Shown in pieces: positions 22,601 to 36,391 of a DNA stretch of 64,000 bases. The position numbers and the translations under genes were made by a program. Position 1 is the stretch's first letter. The number at the start of each line of letters is the position of its first letter. Origin of the DNA: Diphasiastrum complanatum (taxonomy: Eukaryota; Streptophyta; Lycopodiopsida; Lycopodiales; Lycopodiaceae); NCBI GenBank assembly GCA_029204225.1, contig CM055094.1:17472402-17536401 (forward strand), written 5' to 3'. The notes under the pieces are model-generated. The model did not search any database and was not told the DNA's origin. It saw only the letters and a list, made by a program, of their open reading frames with translations.

Positions 22601-25600
22601 CATTGTTTTTCAAACTTTTTTTATCGCTGTTTTTTCTTAGATCTGTGGTTCATTTTCCAGCCAGCCAGTAGAAAAAATTTGTGGCACACTAGGTGTATTT
22701 AGCTGCCTCTGTGAGCAGGCTTCCATTTTTTTCAACGCTGGAAATTAGTGGGGTGTTGGATTTTCTTCAAAGGCTTGGATTGTAGGAAAGCAAGAGTCAA
22801 GTCACCAAGATCTAGTTATCAATCAATCTCCACAAGAAACAAGAGAGAAGAGGCTGGGCGCCCAACTCTAAGAGAGAGAGAGAGAGAGAGAGGCAAAACA
22901 GCAACAAGAGCAATGCTTAGCCAAACTGAAAAATGTGACACAATAAGTCAATATGTACTCTACCTACTTACCGACTGTAGGGCAACCCCAAAAGTCAAGA
23001 TAAGGCCCCTAAACCAAATTAGACCCCTAAGGACCCATGAGTCAGTATATGACCAAAATTGGGTCCAACTGAACTTAAGACAAACTTAAGATGGCCTAAA
23101 TAACTAAATACCCATGGTTACACAAATCTCGACCTTTTGGGTCAAAGTAACCTATGGATTAACTTCAGCATAGTCATTTATTTCTAACACCCTCCTTAAA
23201 TGACAATGCAAAAAAACTGAAATCTTCACTCTCCTCCATTTCCCAAAGCGCCTTATTACTCTCTCCCCATGTAATAAAACCACCACCTTGACTACTTAAT
23301 TTCAGGCCTGTCTCCATAGGTGTAGCAACTGGCTTGCAATCTTCCATCTTCAACCGCTTCAAAATCTGCCCAATGTAGCGTTCTTGAGAGATGAAAATTC
23401 CAGCCCCTTCTTGTACAAATTCAAGACCAAGATAAAAGTGCAATAGGCCTGAATTTGAGGTTTCAAAAACCATACCAAGATCAAGTATTACGGCATAAAT
23501 CTATTGCTCATTACTTCCCGTAATAATAATATCATCAACATAAAGCAAAATAATGATGATATAATCTGAAGTATGCTTGATTAGCTAGGACTATTAGTAA
23601 ACCCACGATCACAAAAGTAGGCATGTATCTTTTGATACCACATCCTCGAGACTTGCTTCAGTCCATAAAGTGCCTTCTTGAGAAGACAAACTTTATCTTC
23701 TTGGCCTTCAACCAAAAAACCATCAGATTGTTGAAGGTACACTTCCTCATTGAGATCACCATTAAGGAATGTTGTCTTTATGTCAAGTTGCCGCAAACGC
23801 CAACCAAAATGGGCGGCCAAAGAGGTTACTACCCTCACGGTAGTCATCCGAACAGTAGGAGAAAAAGTCTTCTCATAATCAATTCCCTTTTGCTGAGCAT
23901 AGCCTTTGGCAACAAGCCTTGCCTTGTACCTTTCAATGGTACCATCTGCCTTATACTTGTTTTTGTATACCCATTTAGAACCAATTGCCTTCTTCCCATG
24001 AGGAAGATCAACAAGAACCCAAATCTGGTTCTACATGAGTGAGTCATACTCATCTTGCATCGCATCCTCCCAACATTTTACTCCCTTGGCCTGCTCATAG
24101 AAAACAGGTTCTTCCGCAACATCTCCATGAGATGTAAGAGCAAAATCTGAAAAATCAGCATAGTCCACTGATTTTGTAGAGGCACGTGTCTTTCCATCAT
24201 AGAATAAACTTACTTTGTTGTCCCGCAAAGTCGACAACAGCCACCGTGGGACTGTTTTGGGCTGTCCAACAGCCATGTCTCTTCTTGCAATTTGCTGTCC
24301 AAGATCTTCCGACATTGCACTTGGCTGTCCAAGATCTTCCAAAACTGATCTTTGTTGTCCAACAGTTCCTGCAAGCTGATTATGAGCAACAATGGGTGGC
24401 TCTTGATGAACATTAGGCTCTAAACTTGATGAGGTGTTGGGCAGTTCGAAACTGGTTGATTGCTGCCCCTTATCTCCAGCAATAGAAGATGATACCTAAT
24501 CTGGAAAAACTTCAGCATTCACACTATGTGGGTTGTCCCCCTTCAAGATGTGAGTTGGGGCCACATCTAATGAATTCTTTTCATCAAAATGCACATCACG
24601 ACTAACAATAATCTTGTTAGTGCTCAAATTGAACAGCCTATAGCCTTTGCTTTCACTACTATAGCCAACAAAAATGCATTTAACTCCTTTATCCTCAAGC
24701 TTTGTACGAAGTTTATCCGAAACAAAAGCATAAGCCGTACAACCAAAAATGCGAAAGTGAGAGATTGAAGGCTTCTTCCCATACCAAAATTCATAAGGAG
24801 TTAATGCTTTCAATGCTTTAGTACGACAACGATTATGTATGCTGCCAATATAACCGCTTCAGCCCAAAACTTGTGAGGCAGCCCCTTTGGTTTGCGCATG
24901 CAACGGGCCATCTCCATAAGTGTGCGATTCTTTCGCTCGGCAACACCATTTTGTTGAGGCGTATAGTCATTTGATGTAGAATTCCCTTCTCTCGAAGAAA
25001 TCTCATCAATATTGAGAAGCTCCTCACGACGATCCTTGATCTTCATCAAGTGATTGGTCACTTGATCCCCTTCTTGCATCTTCAACAAAGAAAGCTGATT
25101 TCTGAGATACACCACTCTTGCTGGTACGCATCATGGGAGAGAAATTGGTGGAACACAATTGGATCTTCTCTAGAGATAGTATGGCAAGTACAAAGCTTTC
25201 TCCAAGCTTGGATTGCGTGACTTCATGGGATTAATGCCATATTTAATGAAATTGGGCAATGTATATGGTTTTGAGGACCCACGGAGCATTTTCTAACTTT
25301 TGGTCCATGTACTGAAGTTTGGAGGGGCCCAACTCATAATGGGGGGTCCATGGGGCAAGTGACCTTCTTCTCCAATTAGCACTTGGCTGTCCAATGCCAA
25401 GGCTTTTCATTTGCTTTTGTAACTCCTATGTAACACATGGCTCTTGGCTTTTGGATATTCCACATTGGAAACCATTGGCCTTTGGAGTTCTCTATCTCTA
25501 CTAATATAAATAGGCACCCTCAGAGGTGAGGAAGAGAATGAAGAGGCTGGAGAGACTAAAGAGAGTGGCAATGCTTATGTACATACATTCTTTGTATAGA

Positions 25601-28600
25601 GATTTGTCTCCATTGGTATCCTACTTTGCTTCCACTTGTATGCGTACAACCTACAAAGCAATGCAGTATCATGAATATCTGTTTTTTTTTCCGGGCGATT
25701 CTGGATCTAGAAATGTTTTTTTCCGATAAACGCGTTTCTGTGCAACTATGCGTAGTATGGGCCTAATTCATGACAACTAGTTGATCTGCAAAAGAATATT
25801 TCCAAGCCATTCCACTTTTCATTGGAAAGCATCCCACCATTCAGCAAATATCACCTAGGTTTTCTTTAAAGAAAGTATTAGTATTTGTTTCATGCATGTT
25901 CAAATAGTTCCATCAAGTTAGAGTTTAAATCAATCTCATAAAGAGATTCTACATACTGAACTTTTTATTTTGCTGGTAAATCCTCTAAGAAGCAGGGGCC
26001 ACTTTGATGTTTGATTGGCCCCTGAGGGTGTGTGGGTGTGTTGACGGTTGGCACGTTCTCAAAATAGCAAGATATGAAGTACTCTATTATTGCATTCCTG
26101 CTTGAGTAGCAAGAGAATTCAAAACATGGTCATCAAATTCAACCACAGTTTCTGGCCGGTAACCTTCCAAGCACACGTATGGAAATTCTTTACGTAATGA
26201 GAATTAAAATTGTGTTTTATTAGCCAATATTTGCTGAGCTCCTAGTGCCCCATGTCTATAAAAAGAGAATGTTACATCCCTCCCTAAGACTTGCTTTCCA
26301 TATAAGCCTCTATAGTGACCATGTATGTGACCTACCATATGATGAATGCATTACATTGAAGGAGTACAACTCGAAAATGCCCATTTCCTACCCAACTACA
26401 GCATGAATGCATGGTAGGTAAACATAAAATCAGTAACACCTACCAATCATAAAATGATACTAGATATTTGCGTATAATTTTTCACGAACTTGTAATGTCA
26501 GGTAATAACTTACATTTACAACTTGGACGATGTCTCGAGAATTCACACCGGCATTCAAACCATCAAGAAGCCCTTGCACATAATCATAGAAATACTCAGG
26601 ATCGTCGCATACCGCATAAGCATGAACCTGAAACGGAATAAGTTGCAAGGTGAGAAACATATTCGTGCACTGCAGTTTCGTTACCAAGAGTATCTAGAAA
26701 TACTCTGCAACCAATATGAAAGGCATGGGTTGCCTGTGCATGAATCACACAGTACCCTGACAGGACCAATTATCAATGGACTCACCTTGGCTCTTATAGT
26801 GCTTAAATGTGAACCTAAGGCCAATCCGGCTGTGGTTCCCCCACTGCAACCAACCAAAATAATTTCGATAGTATAAAGGGTACTCCTAGATATGAAAATC
26901 AGTACAAACTTATTCCTATGATTAAGGGTGAAACTTTCCTGTTTCACCCACCACGTCGGCTTACCTTCCACATGCCATCACTATGTCATCAAAGGCTGAA
27001 ATGCCTTCCACCTTCCCTTGTACTAATTGCTGTTCAATTTCTCGTACTGCTTCAACATAGCCCCTACAATAGTAAAGCAAGTCAAATGTACTGTCCACAT
27101 GGGTTTTGAGCTCATAAAGTATAAGATTCCAAAGCAACACGTGTGAAACCTTTGGCCAACTCTTATCTAGTTATTAGTGATGCATGATCAAACTTCTGTT
27201 CAAAAACTGTCTTGCAAGCAACCCAAAAGCCCATGCAAAACAGGACATACCATGTACCCAAAGAGTTTGAACCTCCAACAGGAATTAGATAGGGATTTCT
27301 GCCCTTTGCTCTTAATTTTTCCAGCATAAGGTCTCCCAAAACCTGCATCCGTAGCAGGTCTTCATGTATAAAATCTATAAGTACAGCAAATTGAGCTTGA
27401 ATTTTGGATCAAGAAATGCCAATTCATACAATGTCTATCCGTAGGAAATGGGCATGCAATAACAATTTCCGACTAGAAATCACTACCATAAAAAACTGCA
27501 GCACCCATTCATGCATTCCAATACTTTCCACTTGAGTTGCCTTTCTTATTAGAAATTTCCATGAAAATCATATAGATTGTCATTGCCTAATGGCTGAGAC
27601 TCTCACAATGCTTCCAAGTTGAATATACTCTTCCTTCGAAACTAGTTCAACATGTGCCCCAACAAGCCGTTCCACAAGTAAATTACCCATCAATCCTGGG
27701 TCTTCATTGACTAGTGTCTGCAAAATTAACAGGAACAGCATGTTTCTCAATCAAGAGTCAACTTGATCATATTTTTTGAGTAAAAATGAAAGCTGATAGT
27801 TTCGAAGTAAAATCTCCAAAATGTAGCTAGGAAAAGGATCAAGGAATTTTTATAGTATTTGTGATGGTTGAAAAATGAAAAACCAGATTATAACCCAATT
27901 TGTCCGCAGAATAAGGTAGCAGTCCATATTCAAATATCGGGCTGCAATGGCAGTGGCTCGACAATGATTGCTCTGAATTCCACCAATTGTTATTACGCAA
28001 TCTGCACCCTGGGCTTTTGCATCAGCGAGCAAAAATTCTAGCTTCCGTATCTTGTTGCCACTCAACTGCATTCCTGACAAATCATCTCTCTGCAATGATA
28101 TGACTTAAAAACTTCATCACAGATCAAAGTACCAAATGAAAGTGTATGCATACAGTTATTCCGGTCTCAAAATAAGTGATTGAAGCTGAATTGCGATCAT
28201 AACAAAGTTTTTGATGAAGATCACAAATGAAAAAGTTATGACAAGAAATGTGCCAAGAAAATCCTATTCGTGTCTAGAGAGCGAAAATGGCCAGAGAGAA
28301 AACAACTAGCAAAGAAACAAAGAAGTATACAGCGTTGATGCCTTTCCAATTTCTCAGAAAAATGCTTCGATATCATGTTAAAAACAAATTCACAGACATG
28401 GCATCACATTAAGCATAGAAAAACTATGATTGATGAATACTATCAGTATGGATCATGACAATAGGTGGGACTCTGGATTTCTGACTCCCAAGTCAGGATT
28501 CAAGATTGATTGTTGATTAGCTATAATCTACATTGCAATTTAAACACTAAAAAAGCACTTGTTTTCCCATAATAGAAGGCTAGACATAAAATCCCCTCCA

Positions 28601-31600
28601 GAATAGAACCCTAAAAACGATTTGCGGATTGTTTCCGATAAAATAAGATAAAATAAACATTGGCATTAGCTGTATTAACTTGTTGTTGGTTCTCTTCTTT
28701 GCCTTTAATTTTCTGCAATCTTTTATCATATGTCCTTTCTTCTTACAGTAATAGCAAATTATGGCTGACTTCGAAGAAGACGCCTTATTACTTGAATCAC
28801 TTTATTGTTGATTCTCCTTATTTGTCTTGACTTGTGGTATAAGGGAAGTGATATTTTGTTGGACTTTGTTGTTCTTCTATTTGTCTTTCTTTGGGAACAA
28901 GGCAATTGATCTAACAAAGTTAAAGGAATTTTTCTAATTTCCTCTTGCAATAACATAGATATAACTCCTGACATAGTCAGTCATGGAAAGTTCCGATTGC
29001 CGAGCCCTAAATCCAGGTGTTGTTTTGGCCCTAATTGTGAAGTGATTTGTAAGCATCCGGGGTTGAGGCAAGATTTAGAACTACATTGCATTTATTCATG
29101 CATGTAGAGACTCCCATGCTATTAGGTTCGCCCGTTATCGTCCTTGGTGGAAGCTTCAAATGTCATGCCCTAATCCCATGTGTTTTTGGGTCCTCACTTT
29201 GATCTGATCTATGGGCATCTGACTGTGGTGCGGTTTGGAGCTACCAGAATGACTGGGATGCCTATTGTGATGAGAACAAGTTGTGCAATGTTTTCAACTA
29301 CTTTCTAAATTCAAAGCATTGTTAAACAAAAAAATTTAGGGGTTTTGTTAATACTTTCTTGTCATGAGCAATTGCACCGAACATTTGCTCGTTATTTTCT
29401 TTTGCAGGACTAAGTTCATATTCGCATTATGCTAGTCGTCGACAGAGGCCTTTGGTTTGAGGTTAATCTCATGGAGGGGGATGTGGCTATTACCCGTTGT
29501 TCAGGTACATGCAGATGGAGATGCCTACATTGTGGTGGGTTATTCACTGGATCGCTTACCAAGATTAGGGCACACCTACTACGACTGAGAGGGCCAAATG
29601 GGCGGGTTGGGCATAGCTGCTTGCCTTGGGATTCTGATGAATAGGTGTAGAGATTAGTGGATATGTACAAGCCTGATGGTACATCCACCCATCCAGTGAG
29701 ACCATCACAAAGATTTGGTCATGATTCAATAGCAAGGGTAGCTTCAGGATCACATGCAAGGCCTAGTACAGGTGCAGGTGTAGCACGGACAGAGGCTATG
29801 GTTTAGGTCCAGTACATGATCTTGGATAGGCTCTTCCAGTTCCAACCACAATAGCAAGGCCTAGTTCAGGTCCACGCGTATTACATGAGGTTGTTGGTAA
29901 AGATATGAATCTCATGCCCCTTTTCCATGTGTTTTTGGCTCTTTTTGTAAACTAGCTTATACTCATAAAATTGAGGTGCAATTTGAAGCTAAACTGTGTT
30001 TTTTCATGCCCACAAACATGCTTGTGTATTAGTTTCGGCTGTTATCGCTTGTAGAGAAAGTTTTCAGTGGCATGCCCAAATCACGTGTTTTTTAGGGTTT
30101 AGGGTTTATGGGTCTTGTAGGCATGCCATTGAGTTGCAATTTGAAGCTACACTGTGTTTCTTCATTGCAATAGGATGCTTGTTTTGATGAGTTCAAGGTC
30201 CAAGACAAGTTTTGCAGCTTGCACCTGTTGTTGATGCAACAAAATGGCAGTTTTTTTCGACGTTGGGTTTAGGGTTATTGTAAGCAATTGATTCTTGTGG
30301 ATGCATATGTGGAATCCGAATGTTGTTGCTACCAACGGAATACTGACATGTGATTGTTTGTTTCCTCTTTTGCAGGTCTAATACATTGACTGATTCACAC
30401 GATCTAATACATTGACAAATTCACACGATGCCAGTCCTTGGTAGAGGCATTTGGTCAGAGGTTGAGTTGACAGAGGGGGATGTGGCTATGCACAAGGGAT
30501 TTGGTTCCCGCAGATGGAGATGCCTGCATTGTGGTGGCATCTTTACTGGTTCTCTTACTAGGGTCAGGGCCCACTTGCTACGGCTCACCGAGCGAGATGG
30601 GCGGGGGATGGGCATATCCATTTACCCTCGCATATTAAATGCAGAGGTGGAGAGATTGATGGACACATACGGGCCCGACGGTACATCTCTTGAGCCATTG
30701 AGACCATCGCTGTTCAATGGCAAGAGCAGGGACTAGAGCAGGTCCAGGACATAGTGTAGGTGCAGGGTCCAGTGCAGGTGCAGGGCCTGGAGCAGATGCA
30801 GAGGCAGGGCAGTCACATGGGGGGGATGTTCCTAGAGCTATTAAAACACATGCAGCCTCTCATCCTGTTGTTCCTTCAGCAGCAGGTCCCTCTCGTCCAG
30901 CGTCATCATCAGTTGTTGATGAACCATTTACAGAGCCAGATCTTGCCACAGGGGGGCGCAGAGATCCAACAAGCAATGCTCCACAATCAGACACACCTTC
31001 AATGCGCCCATATGTTGTTTCCGACGGGCACTCTAGACCAAGAGCGCCTTTTGTGCAACAGAGAGCAGTTAGGGCTAGCCAGCAGACCTTGGACCAGGGT
31101 CGGTGGCAGAGACAGCATCATGCCCTGTGGACCTGACGAATTGGCCAACTCTTCTATGAGTGTGGCATTCCTTTTGTTGTTGCTGACTTGGATCTTTAGG
31201 GACACTTGCCTTTAGATCGCAGCAGCTGATTCCTCATGGAGGCCTCCGAGGAGAGAGGCATTGAGCACGACCATGCTACGACAGGAGGAGGAGACCATCA
31301 CACGGGAGGAGACCATCACACGGGAGACACGGGAGCTGAGCTCCATTCGCACAGCGTGGCAGACGTAAGAATTTTTTGCTACTCTTTACCACTGCATTTG
31401 TTTCACTCTGCAAAGTACCACAGTGTTTGCAACGTGCATATGTCTAAGAAATGTTATATTTTTGCAGCTATGGATGCTCGATATTGAGCGATGGATGGAC
31501 TGACACTCGTCGGCGATCTGTCGTCAATATCCTAGTATCTTGCCCACTTGGCACAATCTTCCTACGAGGCATGGATGCAACTCGAGCTGGTGGAGCCATC

Positions 31601-34600
31601 ACGGCCGAGTTCATCTATGAGGCAGTCAGAGATGTAGTGCAGGAGATTGGGGCAGATCACGTGGTTCAAGTTGTCACAGACAACGCCACGAACTACAGAC
31701 AGATGGGAGAGATGGTGACGAGGGAGCACCCGAATATTGTGTGGACCCCGTGTGCTACACATTGCATCGACCTTCTCATTCATGACCTGGTCGCACTTCC
31801 ATGGGTTCGTGAGGTACAATTTTCGTCACTTTGTAAAGCCTTTTTCACTTGTCAGTTGTTCTAGGCCCTTAACCTCTTTCAGCTTCTAACGGTTTTTTGT
31901 TTAATGTTTTTCTTGCAGCTCACCTCTCAAGCCATTTGCGTGGTGAACTTCGTCACCAGGAAGAGGTGCTTGTTGGCGCTGTTCCGTATCTTCTTGCGAT
32001 TGGACCTGAAGAAGCCAGTGCCCACTCGCTTTGCCTACTTTTTCCTGGTTCTCGAGCGACTTACGAGATCATTTGCGGAGCATGGCATCCAGTAAGGCAT
32101 TTGATGAGTTCAGGAATCGACAACAGAGGCAATATTTTTCCAGGCCATAGTCTTTGGAGACGACTTCTGGACACGGTCGGGTGAGATTGTAGAGGTTCTT
32201 CGACCTGTCTTCAATGTGTTGCGCCTAGTAGACCGATAGGGGTGCACTCTCGGTCTCATATACGAGTTCATGAACCGCATCGGCGAGGCACTTCAGAGAT
32301 GTGACTTGGAGGAGGATAGGTACGTCTCCTCCCACTTTCTTTTCGTTTAAGTTTCACTTTGCTTTCGTGCTTTCAAAGATGACTAACCATTTGCAATGTC
32401 ACATGCGCAGGAAGGACGAGCTCCTCCTTGTTTGGGAGACGAGATGGGACTTCTTCCACAGACCCATCCATGCGGTAGCCCACATGCTGCACCCATTGCG
32501 CTCTACCAGACGTCCTGACGACATGGATCTCTACCGAGGATGGGTGGAGTACACTGAGCGTGTATGGCCCGGTGCAGGTATTGCAAATATTCTTGACAGT
32601 CTACTTGTTTATATGACACCTTCAGCGTCATCAACAGACTCCTTGTTTGGCAGTTCCACAGACACCGATGACTCGGACTTTGAGTTAGAGGACGATTGCT
32701 AGTTGTTAGTTGTGAAGAAACTTAGTGTTTCTACCCACAAAGCGCTTTTAGCTTGTGAGTTCATACCTGCAAAAAATACACGGGATTTCTACACAGGCAG
32801 CAATCGAAGTCATCGACGAGGCCGAAGTCCTCAACTCAGCCGAAGTCCCCGGCGCCTACGAGTTGCCAAGGCACCAGCCTCAATCCAAGTCATCGACGAC
32901 GCCGGAGTGGCCGAAATGGCCGAAGTCCCTAAAGGCGACAAAGGGAGCAAAGGGAAACCAAAGGGAAACCAAAGCACCAAACACCGAAGTGCCTGACGCC
33001 AACAATGTCTCCAACGAGGACTCAAACCCAGCTATGAGCAAAGCCAAAAGTCGAGCCAGACACGTCGAATGTCGAGTACGTCATTAGAGCTCGACGAGCG
33101 TGACAGTTTGAATGTCACAACTCAACCGTTAAGCCCTTGTAGTTAAGCGGAGTAGCAAGAAAATAGTTGTTTTTAGCTTAAACTATCTTGTAATGCTTAG
33201 CTAATTAGTTCTTGTAATTGTTGGAAAAATAAAGAAGGCTAGAATAGCTCAAAATTAGGATTCAGGACCCTAGAAATGCTATTTTCAAGGACTACTTGAG
33301 CCTAACAGATCTAGGAATGAAACATGCATCTGAAATACACATAAAACAGCAAGCTGTAGATCATAAGAATGATCCTAATTCAATCCTATTTGAACTCTAT
33401 TCATTGCATATTGAATGAATCAAGATGTGGACTTTTCCCTACTTGCTAGCTACATCAAATAGGTGCCTCAGATCTGAAAAATCAGATTCTGATCAGGCTT
33501 CTATATGACTTCTATTCACTATGAAAGAAAGAGCCTATGCAAGAGAAACCACTAGCAAAAGATCCTATTCAATTCTGACAATTTATGAGAGAGTTAGGAT
33601 GATATTTGGAAATCAGATCCAGCGCCCTACTTCAAATGGTTGGATGGCTGCCCTGCTTCCAGAGTAGTGAGAATTGAGTGGGAGAAGATCTGAGATGGAG
33701 CGCCCTCCTCTATGGATCAGCTTGCAACAGATCTCATGCAAATCTGACAAGATTTGAGAGAGAAATGAATGATTGAGGAAAACAGAACCAGTGCCCTCCT
33801 CCAAATGGTTTGATTGCTGTCCTGGCTCAGATTTGCTCAGATTCAAGGTGGGAATGACCTGACTAGTAGCGCCCTCCTCCAACTAACAGATTGCAACTGT
33901 TGTCACTGAATTTTGATGAGGGAAGGAGTAACAAGCAAAAAACCAGATCAGATCCTCCTGCGAGCTACTACAAAAATTGAGATGAAGAATAGAACAAGAT
34001 GATGAAGAGTGGAAGATTATTCCAAAAATCACCCTTCTCCAAATCGTGGAGGTTCTATTTGTAAGAAATTGTGTAAGTACAAGGCATGGCATGCTATTGC
34101 CAAGTGTCCAAGATAGGTGGCAATTTGCATGTCTAATTGCATGTGTCTAATTTGTCATGCATGCGTCTTGCATGTTGCATGCAAACTAGGATATGTGGCA
34201 AACTAATTTTTTCTCCCCCATGCACATATGCATGGGGGTCTACCAAACTCAAGTGGGTATGTGGCATCAACATGCAAGAGGGCCTCCCACGAGTTTGCAC
34301 AAAAAAATTTGCCTAAGTTTGGGTCTCAAAGTATTTTTGTACCCATGTGACAAGTTCTATTTATTTAACAAGGTTTACAAGTTCAACAGTAATCAGATCA
34401 AGCATGCTATATGTATTGGAGATCGGATACAGACAGAGAAGTGGAAGAAGCATACACAGAGAGTGTGTGTGGAAGAGGTCGATGAATGCAGTCTTGCAGT
34501 AGCAGACACATATTATCAGACCGAAGTTTAAGTACTAGCAGTAGCTAGTCACTGGTAAGGGAGATACCTCTCTTACCTCCTCGCGCTGATCTGGGAAACA

Positions 34601-35184
34601 GACAACGCTTTCAAAGGGAATCATAAGTTGTATACTTAATTTTGTTAATATAGACAAGTAGCAGTTCCTATTGCTCTATGTGTGTGCAATCTTTGAATGA
34701 TTTGTGTTGCTTATTCAATTCAATGGTAGATATACTACCGCTGTCATCTGACATTATCTACTATTCATAATGTAGCATCACATTAGCAGTAGCTATCTGT
34801 AGCTCGGAGGATCTTTGATCGCGGAATGAAGCAGTAGCTTTGTCCGACAGATCGGCTCCATCTGAGCTCATATCGGTGAATCTCGACCAGCTCCGACTTC
34901 GAAGTGATCGAAGTCTCCGATGTCCACGACGAAGGCTGGTCACTGGCTTCACATAAGTGGTATCAGAGCTAGCGACGTCGAAGATTCACAACAGACTGAA
35001 GGTGATTCACACCCATCAAGTTGTTATGAGACATTGTTTATCAGACGTCACTGTACTATTTTACGGCCTTGAGCCCGACATTATATATTTTCACGTTTTT
35101 ACATTGTGTCTTGTCGGTTTGTGTTTCGATATGGTTTTTTCCAACATGGTCTACTTCAGTAGGTAATTATCACATTCTACATGC

Positions 35185-35233
<49 letters not shown>

Positions 35234-36337
35234 CAATATGGTTTCAATGCTTTGCTCTGCACATGATTCACACAATATACGATTGAACACATGCCTGGTG
35301 GGTAGAAAATCACTTAATGGCCCGAAACTAGACGACATTGGTCTTGAAAATGATGGAACCACGTTCCGGGAAACCCTAATGGGAAATCCCGGAACTTGGC
35401 CTACAACAATAATGTGATTTCATAGGGCTTGCTTTTGTAAGTACCAACATTGTGTAAATTGAGACGAAGATAGTACTTATGATGATGTGATATTGCAATA
35501 CTAAGATAGAACAAAGTACGTTTCTTAAACTGAAGGATTTCCAATAAGGATATGGTTCCAATGTTGACCTATCATTGTTGTATTGGAATTATAAGTGTAT
35601 AAGGAAGGTGTGTCGTATACCTATTGGAGGATGGGTAGTTCTCAAGAGATCTCTTTGCCACAGATTCAAGTACGAGGCAATGTGTTACTTTTTTATGGAA
35701 CATCATTGACTCTTATGTACATAAATCTAATATTACGGTTTACACAAGCAGATGTGTCGAGTACATAAAGATATGAGGTATGAATGCCCGTACAATGCTA
35801 AGACGATGTGTTAGGGTTGGTAATACTTGATTATGCAATTCTAAATGTGATGTAGAATGATTTTCATAGGATACAAGAATTATGGATAAACGAAAATCAG
35901 TTGTTGTACGTAAGCTAGAACCTTATGTATGTGGAATGCTAGCATGAATTTCATACGTTCGTTGTGCCCTTATACTGATCAGTATGGCATCTGCCCTGAT
36001 ACGGTTATGTTTTTAGGACAGAACATATTGCTAGGAATGTAAGTCACGGTTGGGAAGATTGGACGTATGATATGTAATTGTCGTTGAGCTGATAGAGTAG
36101 TGAATCTTGTTTCGGACATGGATAACAATTGATGCTCGGCTATGACACCTGTCTTCCCCACTCTACTAACTCATGCGGTTTTGTGTTGTGGGATGGTGGC
36201 AGGTAACAGCTGAGTATCCTTAAACTTGCTTCGCTTTATGGTACCTGGTACTGTAAGACTTTATACAGCTTTGTTTTTACCTGTTATGCTATAAAATGAA
36301 AGGGTTCAAAGGATTTGGTCTTGACTTGTCAAGAGGG

Positions 36338-36391
<54 letters not shown>

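Larger units (their letters stand above)
22754..25115 (-). mobile_element. Copia-3: truncated Copia element in DCD intron 8
   Basis: From right to left: gag fragment, integrase end, connector, RT, then the polypurine tract (minus TTAAGGAGGG, 23199-23190) and a 436-bp 3' LTR (23189-22754, TGTTAG...CCAACA). The 5' LTR and most of gag are missing, and RNase H is absent between RT and the LTR. It has the same orientation as the host gene. Confidence 0.85.

Noticed and set aside
30760-31215. Second-frame protein rich in Gln and His
   Set aside because: It is the shadow of the low-complexity linker in the hAT gene; the other frame joins the BED and DUF659 exons.
28985-35410. Clear terminal inverted repeats of the hAT element
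   Set aside because: Only AGTTCCG and CCCTAA-like words match between the presumed ends; too weak to set the left border.
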